The notes under the pieces are model-generated. The model saw only the letters and a list, made by a program, of their open reading frames with translations, had not been told where the DNA came from and searched no databases. DNA of 47,953 nt, from NCBI GenBank assembly GCA_947594025.1, contig CANQDZ010000007.1:1-47953 (forward strand), written 5' to 3'. The position numbers and the translations under genes were made by a program. Source of the DNA: Candidatus Gastranaerophilales bacterium (GTDB lineage: Bacteria; Cyanobacteriota; Vampirovibrionia; Gastranaerophilales; Gastranaerophilaceae). Below are positions 33,115-39,861 of the stretch, in pieces (positions within the stretch are counted from its first letter, which is position 1; each line of letters starts with the position of its first letter).

Positions 33115-34266
33115 TTGGCATATTCACTAAAGTATAAAAAATATATTGAAACCCCTGATTACACAAGGAATACTAACCCCCTGCGCGTTGTAGAAATGCC
33201 AAAAAGGAAAAAGACAGCTTCTAAAAAAAGAGGAAGTTTTCTTAGGAAATTTATACAAATTTCTTTTTTGACATCCATCTTTTATATGACTTTCCCGAGC
33301 AACTATGAAAATTTTATCAGACCAAATTTGGTTTCAAGAATTCAAAACAGAAGCATTCACTACGATACATCAATTCTTGTTGAACCTACTGCAAATTATT
33401 TGTCAAATGCAAGTATGTTTGGTAAAAATTTAAGAACCGTTTCCCCTAAAAATAAGGAAATGCTAAGCATTATTCCTGTCGGTGAGATACAAGGTTTGGA
33501 AGGTAAGCTTGCTCAATTGAGCAGCAAATATCCAAATCTTGAAGCTCACGTTTACGTATACGATTTTGAATCAGCCGCCAAGGCTTCATTTAACGGCGAA
33601 AAACCCGCTCCCGTTGCAAGTGCCGTTAAAATACCCATTCTGTTCGAGTTCTTTAGAAAAATAGATAAAAGTAATGGCGCACTCTCCATTAATCAAAACG
33701 TTTTATTTGAGGAATATCAAAAAACTTCAGGTTCGGGTCATATGCAATATAACGGTACAAACAGAGAATATTCCTTCGATAGAATTGCGGAGCTTATGAT
33801 AACCCAATCCGATAACAGCGCCACTAATATTATTCTTGACTACATCGGCGGAAAAGAGGCTTTGAATTCTGCATTCAGACGCTGGGGTTTAAATAATTCC
33901 ATAATGGGAAATTGGCTCCCTGATTTAAACGGAACAAACCAAATGAGCGCAAAAGACCTTGCAACCGTGTTGTATAACTATGATAATCCTAAATTCTTAA
34001 GTACTTCAAGCAGAGAATACATCAGAAAATATATGTCCAACTTGCCTACCCATAAGCTTATAAGAGCAGGTATTCCCGAAAACGCTTTATTGCTGCACAA
34101 GACAGGTGACATCAAAAGTTCACTTATAGACGCAGGTATAATTTATCTTCCAAACGGACATAAATATATATTATCCGTAATAGTTAAGCGCCCGAGTAAT
34201 GACCCCGGGGCGCGCAACTTGATTGAAGATATTTCAAAAACCGTTTACGAAACTATTAACCGCTAG
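33115..34266 (+). CDS. Membrane-anchored serine hydrolase of class A beta-lactamase fold, lacking the Glu166 equivalent
   Basis: 383 residues. A Lys/Arg-rich N-terminus and one membrane helix (about residues 46-62) anchor the enzyme. The catalytic domain shows SxxK (Ser169-Lys172, SAVK), SDN (232-234) and KTG (329-331) in correct order. The omega-loop reads NWLPDLN (W267-N272) where class A beta-lactamases have RWEPELN: the deacylating Glu is Leu268. It probably acts on peptidoglycan or is a slow penicillin-binding protein rather than a resistance enzyme. Start is TTG, supported by GAGGA five bases before. It shares CTAG with the stop of the convergent phosphohexomutase gene. Confidence 0.85.
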   Translation: MAYSLKYKKYIETPDYTRNTNPLRVVEMPKRKKTASKKRGSFLRKFIQISFLTSIFYMTFPSNYENFIRPNLVSRIQNRSIHYDTSILVEPTANYLSNASMFGKNLRTVSPKNKEMLSIIPVGEIQGLEGKLAQLSSKYPNLEAHVYVYDFESAAKASFNGEKPAPVASAVKIPILFEFFRKIDKSNGALSINQNVLFEEYQKTSGSGHMQYNGTNREYSFDRIAELMITQSDNSATNIILDYIGGKEALNSAFRRWGLNNSIMGNWLPDLNGTNQMSAKDLATVLYNYDNPKFLSTSSREYIRKYMSNLPTHKLIRAGIPENALLLHKTGDIKSSLIDAGIIYLPNGHKYILSVIVKRPSNDPGARNLIEDISKTVYETINR

Positions 34267-35966
34267 GCTTTAATTGTTCCGCCAATACCTTTTACGGTGT
34301 CAACCAAATAATTTTCAAGATATTTGCCCGTTTCTTCACTAACCGCATCTATATACAGTCTTAAAACGGGTTCCGTGCCGCTTTTTCTGACAAATACACA
34401 TGAACCGTCTTCAAGATAAAATTTTAAGCCGTCGCCGTTTGGTTTGTACTCTCTTAAATGAGCATCTACGCCGTGTGTTTTTGGGTAATCAATGTTCATG
34501 CCCGCAATTTTATCTTCATCGCCGTTGAAATATTTTTCGAAATACTTAACGGCATTTTCTTTTTCTTCTTCTGTTGCAAATTTCATATTTACACAGTTAG
34601 AATAATAATTTCCGCCAATGTTTGTATTTATTTCTTCTAAGATTTCGCCAATAGGTCTTTGTTCTGTTGCAACTAAATCAAGTAAGGTTGCAAGTGCAAG
34701 GTAGCCGTCTTTTTCCGGAATATGACCTCTGATTGTCAAGCCGCCGGATTCTTCACCTGCGACAATAACAGGTTTGTCGCTGTCTGAGATTTCAATCATT
34801 TTTCCGCCCAGGAATTTAAAACCTACGGGAGTTTGTTCAACTTCTATGTCATATCCTTGTTTGTTCATGTATTCCGCCATAGCATCAATTTTGTTTGATG
34901 TAGCATCATTTTTAATAATTGTGCCTGAAGTCATTCCTTTGTTTTTAATTAAATGATACGCGCATAACATAATCACATCAGGTGCCGTTATAAAGTTGCC
35001 GTTTTCATCAATTACGCCAAATCTGTCTGAATCACCGTCATTTGCTAAACCTATTTTTAAAGGATTATCTGACTTTTTAACTTCTTCTGCAAGATTTTGT
35101 AAGTTTTTAGAAACGGGATTTGGACCTTCCGCCTCAGAGCTTAGTTCCTTTTTAAGTTCAATGCCGTTATCCTTCATAAGTTTTGGGAAATAATATTTTC
35201 CTGTTCCGCCAAAATCTTCATAAAAGATATCTATTCCTGCATTTTTAATGTTTTCAAAATCAACAAAACCTTTTTCATCCAAATATTCTTTATAGATTTG
35301 ATAAGGGTCGATTGAAATCTTTTTGCCGACGTATTCCGTATCTTTTGGTTTAAATTCGCCCTCAGCAGTTATTCTTTCAAGTCTGTCCGCAAGAGGTTTT
35401 ACCGTTTTATCATCTGCAACTGAGCCTTCATCCGTTAAGAAGTTGTAACCGCCGTCACTCCATGGGTTGTGGCTTGCAGTAAGTAATACGGATAGGGGAA
35501 GTTCATATTCTTTTGTGATTAAAGCCAAGACGGGAGATGCAACGGGGCTTATTTCATTTGCCTGTGCGCCTTCAAGCTGCGGTATTATAACGTCTATCCC
35601 TTCTTTATTAAATATGTCCGTAATTTCAGGCGCATACTTTTGTGTTGCCTGTCTTGTATCACCACCAACAAGGGTTGTTGACTGTCCCTTATCCTGCATT
35701 TCTTCCGCAAGAGCATGAGTCATTGAGTATACAAATTGGTCGTTGAATTTCTCGCCGTATGTGGCACGATATCCGGAAGTTGAGGTTCTCAGTTTGTTTG
35801 CGGCTTCAGCCCCTTCTTGCTGTGATAATAATTTTGTGTCACGTCCCTTGAATGAAACTGTGTCATAGGGTAAATCTACCGTTCTGACTGAGCGTATTCC
35901 CATAAAAGACTGATTTTTGTAAAAACCCAATCTTAAAACTTGCGGATTAATTGCTTGAACTCTCAT
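34263..35966 (-). CDS. Phosphoglucomutase/phosphomannomutase family protein with N-terminal signature extension
   Basis: 567 residues. An alpha-D-phosphohexomutase interconverting hexose 1- and 6-phosphates for cell-wall, glycogen or capsule sugars. Seen: LRTSTSGYRATYG, the phosphoserine loop LLTASHNPWSDGG (Ser165), the metal loop DGDSDRFG, the sugar loop GEESGGL and the phosphate loop RKSGTEPVLRLY. All catalytic parts are present. Unusual: about 50 residues precede the normal start, and they carry NQSFMG (18-23) and TVSFKG (36-41) after an AIN opening, as in two unknown proteins here. The ATG has GGGAG upstream, so the extension is probably translated. Confidence 0.92.
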   Translation of the reverse strand: MRVQAINPQVLRLGFYKNQSFMGIRSVRTVDLPYDTVSFKGRDTKLLSQQEGAEAANKLRTSTSGYRATYGEKFNDQFVYSMTHALAEEMQDKGQSTTLVGGDTRQATQKYAPEITDIFNKEGIDVIIPQLEGAQANEISPVASPVLALITKEYELPLSVLLTASHNPWSDGGYNFLTDEGSVADDKTVKPLADRLERITAEGEFKPKDTEYVGKKISIDPYQIYKEYLDEKGFVDFENIKNAGIDIFYEDFGGTGKYYFPKLMKDNGIELKKELSSEAEGPNPVSKNLQNLAEEVKKSDNPLKIGLANDGDSDRFGVIDENGNFITAPDVIMLCAYHLIKNKGMTSGTIIKNDATSNKIDAMAEYMNKQGYDIEVEQTPVGFKFLGGKMIEISDSDKPVIVAGEESGGLTIRGHIPEKDGYLALATLLDLVATEQRPIGEILEEINTNIGGNYYSNCVNMKFATEEEKENAVKYFEKYFNGDEDKIAGMNIDYPKTHGVDAHLREYKPNGDGLKFYLEDGSCVFVRKSGTEPVLRLYIDAVSEETGKYLENYLVDTVKGIGGTIKA

Positions 35967-36129
35967 TTATCTTCTCCCTTGCTGCTTGCCCTTATGTCCG
36001 ATATAAAACATGAAAAAATTATTTTTGAACGTTTATCTTAACATGTCTTAATGAAATATTTAATTTTATTAAAGAGTTTTATAATTTTGTCGATAAATGT
36101 TTTATATTACTTTAATAGGAGGAATTATT

Positions 36130-36837
36130 ATGCCCAACCCGATTTCAAAAATTTTTGGTTCAATATTTAGCGGTATTGCATCATTAAAAAATGCAAGCAA
36201 AACCACTCCGCTTAAAGCTTCCGTATCAACTTCCGCCGCAAAAAAAAGCGAAGCTGAAGAAAACGAAATGGTTGAACTCTCCCCCGTTGAAGAAAATGTT
36301 GAAAATAAAATTAGTTCAGGACAGTTGACAAAAAATAAAAAGATAAAAGAGAGCGGTGACTATACGTATACCGCTGACGGCACTGAAACCTTTAAGCAAA
36401 TTAAAGAGGCTCTCGGGCTTGCAGACGGCGTATTAAGAAGAACAAACTCTTCTCTTTTTGACAAATATAGTTCTCATGATAACTATGACGACATTATTCC
36501 GGACAAGGGCACTAAAATTGCAATTTATGCCGAAGACCTGCCATCTAAATCAGTTGATTTTAAAGATGATGACGGAAATGTTTTGTCAGGCTTCAAACAG
36601 GACTATGACGGCAGCCTTTATTACATCGTAAAATCAGGCGACACAAAAACAGGCATTAACGAAATGCTCGCAAATAAATGCTTTAGAAAATATTCCACAC
36701 ATGGTCTTTTTGAAGGCTACGGAGACGATGATGTAAATCCGCTTCAACCGGGTGATAAAATTACAATCCCCGAAAAGGGATTATTAGGCAAATTTCTTGC
36801 AAGCATTGCTGACTGGTTTGATTCATTTTTCAGCTAA
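36130..36837 (+). CDS. Protein with two divergent LysM-like repeats
   Basis: 235 residues from the ATG at 36130, which follows a perfect AGGAGG; a longer frame to 36097 is not needed. After a short amphipathic N-terminus (ISKIFGSIFSGIASL) and a low-complexity A/S/E-rich linker come two repeats of about 60 residues. The second reads LYYIVKSGDTKTGINEML and ends LQPGDKITIPEKG, a good LysM; the first (YTYTADGTETFKQIKEAL to KGTKIAIYAED) is weaker. LysM domains bind peptidoglycan or chitin. There is no signal peptide, so export, if any, would use another route. Ends LLGKFLASIADWFDSFFS, an amphipathic helix. Confidence 0.7.
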   Translation: MPNPISKIFGSIFSGIASLKNASKTTPLKASVSTSAAKKSEAEENEMVELSPVEENVENKISSGQLTKNKKIKESGDYTYTADGTETFKQIKEALGLADGVLRRTNSSLFDKYSSHDNYDDIIPDKGTKIAIYAEDLPSKSVDFKDDDGNVLSGFKQDYDGSLYYIVKSGDTKTGINEMLANKCFRKYSTHGLFEGYGDDDVNPLQPGDKITIPEKGLLGKFLASIADWFDSFFS

Positions 36838-36854
36838 ATTCAGGCAAACAAAAA

Positions 36855-36927
36855 TGCGCTAGCCGCGATTCGAACGCGGGACCTATCCCTTAAAAGGGGA
36901 GTGCTCTACCTACTGAGCTACTAGCGC
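36855..36927 (-). tRNA. tRNA-Lys, anticodon TTT
   Basis: Minus strand gives a 73-nt cloverleaf: acceptor GCGCTAG/CTAGCGC with discriminator A, D-arm TAGCTCAGTAGGTAGAGCA, anticodon loop CTTTTAA (TTT, reading AAA/AAG), and T-arm GTTCGAATC. No CCA is encoded; it must be added after transcription, unlike in the tRNA-fMet gene. No clear hairpin terminator follows it. It lies between the LysM-like and glycine-zipper genes, both on the plus strand. Confidence 0.95.
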
Positions 36928-37124
36928 ATAAAACTTATTTTGTTGTTGATGTCGGACTAAAATAATCCCAACGTGTTTTGATATTAACAAGAACAAAATT
37001 GAACGTCAATAATTTTTTTAAAAAAATTTTATTTAATATTTCTTAATAATATTTGCGAAATCGGTAAATATATTGAGAAATATTTTTTTTATTTAATTAA
37101 GTTTATAGTATAGAGGATAGCTAC

Positions 37125-38444
37125 ATGTCTACACAGATTAATTATACAAATAATCTAGCATTTGCTCAGAAGGCAATAAGATATGTAAACGGTCAGGATT
37201 TAAAAGAGAAATCAGCAGGTCAGACCATTAAAGAAAGTTTGCCGAGCTCCGTCGGTACAGCCGCATTATTTGAGCTCGCTCCCGATGCAAGACGTGCATT
37301 AAAGTTTAAAGAACTTTTAAAAGACGGTGCTTTAACAAAAAATGAATACAAAGCAGCTATAACGGGTACCGTTAAGGATAGTGATACCATAAAGAAAATT
37401 GGTGATTACTTCGAAAAAAAAGCTTTGAATGATGGCGCACAAACAGCTGCGAAAAAATCCACCTCATTTACTAAAAAGATATTCAAAAATTTTGGAAAAA
37501 AATCTGCCGAAGGTGTTGCAAAAGAAGCAGTTAAAGAATCTGCTCAAGCTGCGGCAGCTAATGCAGGAAAAGAAGCTGTAGAATCCGCTGTAACTAAAGC
37601 AGGTGAAAAAGCCGTAAAATCTGCTACAAGCAAAGCGGCAACAAAAGTGGTTACCAAGGGTCTATTAGGAGAAATAAAAGGCTTCTTTCTATTTAATATG
37701 GCAACTCAATTACTTGAGATAATTCCCGCATTTAAGCGCGGAGGCTTCACAGAAGGTGTAAAACAAATAGGTAAATCCATCCTTAATTCAGCAGGCGACG
37801 CTATAGGATATACTGCAGGTATGAAGCTCGGTGCAGCAGCAGGTACGGCAATCGGCGGTCCTATCGGTACAATAGTCGGCGGTATTGCAGGTATGGTACT
37901 TGGCGGTATTGCTTCAACAATTGTCGGAAAAGGAATTTCAAAAATATTTGGTAAAAACTTTAACGAAAAAGAAGCAGAAGCACAAACAGAGGCTCAATCT
38001 CAAGAAATGGCTGCAGACCAAGCAACTATGCAGGAATTAAGCGAAGCTGTTGCTCAAAAGATTGCTGAAGACCAAGCAGACGGTAAAGTAAGCAAAGATA
38101 CGGAAGAAATGATAGCAGAGTTAGATAATTTCAAAAAATCAAACGTAAGCTTTGGAAATTTAACCAACAATCAGGTAAACAGCCAAGCTAATAATCAAAC
38201 TTATACTCAGCAAATTCAACCCGGAGTTTATCAAACAACAACTCAACCTATCACACCCCAAGCAACAACACAGCCTCAAACGATAAATGCAGTTGCAAAC
38301 GGTGTAAATATGGGCGTTAGAAATAATATTTTAAATCAGCAAGCACAAGGTATTTATGAAATAAATAATATTCCGAGAAATCCTGACGGCTCAATAGACC
38401 ACAGAATTTATAACGCCTCAGTTTATATTCCCAAAACAGTTTAA
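37125..38444 (+). CDS. Unknown Ala-rich protein with glycine-zipper membrane segment and Q/N/T-rich tail
   Basis: 439 residues. Region 1 (1-100) is polar and begins STQINYTNNLAF. Region 2 (about 105-180) is Ala/Lys/Glu-rich amphipathic helix with repeats such as KEAVKESAQAAA and AGEKAVKSA. Region 3 (about 222-270) contains repeated GxxxG (TAGMKLGAAAGTAIGG, GTIVGGIAGMVLGG), a glycine-zipper typical of membrane-inserting or oligomerising hairpins. Region 4 (280-335) is E/Q-rich, and region 5 (345-410) is rich in N, Q and T. The closing stretch is an NPDGSIDHRIYN block. Ribosome binding site AGAGGA. Function unknown; the design resembles membrane-active or surface proteins, but there is no signal peptide. 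Overlaps the convergent gene by 27 bases. Confidence 0.7.
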   Translation: MSTQINYTNNLAFAQKAIRYVNGQDLKEKSAGQTIKESLPSSVGTAALFELAPDARRALKFKELLKDGALTKNEYKAAITGTVKDSDTIKKIGDYFEKKALNDGAQTAAKKSTSFTKKIFKNFGKKSAEGVAKEAVKESAQAAAANAGKEAVESAVTKAGEKAVKSATSKAATKVVTKGLLGEIKGFFLFNMATQLLEIIPAFKRGGFTEGVKQIGKSILNSAGDAIGYTAGMKLGAAAGTAIGGPIGTIVGGIAGMVLGGIASTIVGKGISKIFGKNFNEKEAEAQTEAQSQEMAADQATMQELSEAVAQKIAEDQADGKVSKDTEEMIAELDNFKKSNVSFGNLTNNQVNSQANNQTYTQQIQPGVYQTTTQPITPQATTQPQTINAVANGVNMGVRNNILNQQAQGIYEINNIPRNPDGSIDHRIYNASVYIPKTV

Positions 38445-39089
38445 AAGACCGTCAACCAGAATATAACGACCAAGCGGAACGACTTCGGTATATTTGCTTA
38501 AGGATTTAAGAAAGCATTTATTTTCACAAAAACCACCTGAGATATAAAGTTTCTCGGGTGTTTTTGTAAAGTTAAAAGCGTTATATGCAATCCCATGGAT
38601 AAATTTTGAAATTGCTATATTTGCATCCATTCCATGTGATATGTCATCCATAATTTTTTCAAGTCCGAATATTCCGCACGTTATATTGTATTTTTCATCG
38701 ACCGGGCTTAAATCTTCAGCCTTTACGTTATAAAATTTTAAAAGCATTTCAATGGTTGCACCCGTTGCGGATGCACATGACGCATTCCAGTCCATATCTT
38801 GAAATTTATCATCTTTAAATTTTGCCCATTTAATATCTCTTGAGCCTAAATCAAGAACAATTCCGTTAGGTTTTATAATATTTTCACACCCTTTTACAAG
38901 TGAGACAACTTCATTTACATGTTCTTTTGAATTTATGTGGCTAAAATTGTGCCCCGTACTTTTTTCAAAGGTTATACATTTTATGTTTTTAAGCTTTGAA
39001 GAACGGATAATGGAATATTTTTTCTTGCCGTTATCTTCTTCTAAAATTTTTGACCAAGTCGTTCCTGCATCTAAAAAGAAATTACTCAT
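38418..39089 (-). CDS. Short BadF/BadG/HgdC-like ATPase (2-hydroxyacyl-CoA dehydratase activator type)
   Basis: 223 residues against about 260 for HgdC-type activators, which use ATP to drive low-potential electrons from a [4Fe-4S] cluster bridging two subunits. Seen: FLDAGTTWSK (phosphate 1 loop), VLDLGSRDIKWAKF (phosphate 2), ASCASATGAT with Cys105 and ITCGIFGLEK with Cys138 at the places of the two cluster ligands, and LYISGGFCEN (adenosine loop). The activator N-terminal region is shortened and the helix GxGR motif changed. Partner gene lies 23 bases upstream in the same direction. TAGAAT lies 6 bases before its ATG. Confidence 0.65.
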   Translation of the reverse strand: MSNFFLDAGTTWSKILEEDNGKKKYSIIRSSKLKNIKCITFEKSTGHNFSHINSKEHVNEVVSLVKGCENIIKPNGIVLDLGSRDIKWAKFKDDKFQDMDWNASCASATGATIEMLLKFYNVKAEDLSPVDEKYNITCGIFGLEKIMDDISHGMDANIAISKFIHGIAYNAFNFTKTPEKLYISGGFCENKCFLKSLSKYTEVVPLGRYILVDGLLNCFGNIN

Positions 39090-39112
39090 AAAGATATTCT
39101 ATCATAAAGAGT

Positions 39113-39841
39113 TTATCTTAACTTTATAAAGGCTTCAATTTTTGCTTTTATTGAATTATTTGCAAGTCCGTCTGCATCAACGTAAAGTCCGTTATATTTA
39201 TCTGCCAGATACTTTGCAAGCTGATTTTTGGCGCAAAATGTCTGCGCATAAAAAACGGTTGGAACATCCTTGTCCACATAAGATTCAAGCTCAAGGTCGG
39301 CAGGATAGTTTGCCTCAACGCATCTTAGCCAGCCGTAAACGTGTGTTTCATTTGGAAAAATATCAAGAATTGTCAGGTCATGCGGCGGAACACCCCAAAA
39401 ACCAAACTTTGGTTTGCATTCTTCATAGCTGCCTGTATTAGGGGTTATTATGCCCGATGTTATAAGGTTTATTTTTTCTTTTAAGGGTAGATTACTTTTA
39501 CTTATCGGAATTATTATTTCTCCGTTATTCCATTCCGCTTCATATTTTAATGTTTCAACTTCAAAACCGCAGTCTTTAAGTATTTTTGCTGCAAAAAAAC
39601 CGCTGTCACACTTATCTTTACCTATCGGAGCAAGTATTTTTATAATTCTGTTTTTCAGATAAAAAGCGTTATCAAAAATATTTTTTATAATTTTACAATA
39701 AGCATTAGGGGTGATTTTTGAATCGGGTGCTCCAATCGGCACATCCAAATCAATAAAATCCGCATTAGGATATTTTTCCTTGTTTTCCTTTACTATTTTG
39801 GGTTCTACATATCCCCAAAATCCTATTAAATCCTTGCTCAT
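39113..39841 (-). CDS. Unknown protein paired with the activator-like ATPase
   Basis: 242 residues from the ATG at 39841; a longer frame from a TTG at 39856 would run through the promoter. Not recognised. It has six scattered cysteines (in AYCK, DKCDSG, KDCGF, EECKPK, RCVEA and FCAKN), a Rossmann-like alternation of strands and helices, and a distinctive FGFWGVPPHDLTILDIFP block. Being directly upstream of the activator-like gene suggests it is its partner or target, in the place where dehydratase or double-cubane proteins normally sit, but it is much smaller than those. TATAAT six bases before the ATG suggests a leaderless mRNA. Confidence 0.6.
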   Translation of the reverse strand: MSKDLIGFWGYVEPKIVKENKEKYPNADFIDLDVPIGAPDSKITPNAYCKIIKNIFDNAFYLKNRIIKILAPIGKDKCDSGFFAAKILKDCGFEVETLKYEAEWNNGEIIIPISKSNLPLKEKINLITSGIITPNTGSYEECKPKFGFWGVPPHDLTILDIFPNETHVYGWLRCVEANYPADLELESYVDKDVPTVFYAQTFCAKNQLAKYLADKYNGLYVDADGLANNSIKAKIEAFIKLR

Positions 39842-39846
39842 ATAAG

Positions 39847-39852
39847 AATTAT
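39847..39852 (-). promoter_or_regulatory. -10 element directly before the activase-partner gene
   Basis: TATAAT on the minus strand, six bases before the ATG at 39841 and within the 20-bp gap after the SNF2 stop. The preceding bases (TTTATTG) are identical to those before the SNF2 gene's TATAAT near 42744-42749. Confidence 0.5.
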
Positions 39853-39861
39853 ACAATAAAT

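Noticed and set aside
33115-34266. Beta-lactam resistance gene
   Set aside because: The Glu needed for rapid deacylation is replaced by Leu, and the membrane anchor and neighbours point to a wall-related role.
36855-36927. Integration site of a mobile element at tRNA-Lys
   Set aside because: No integrase, no duplicated tRNA 3' end and no change of gene style next to it.
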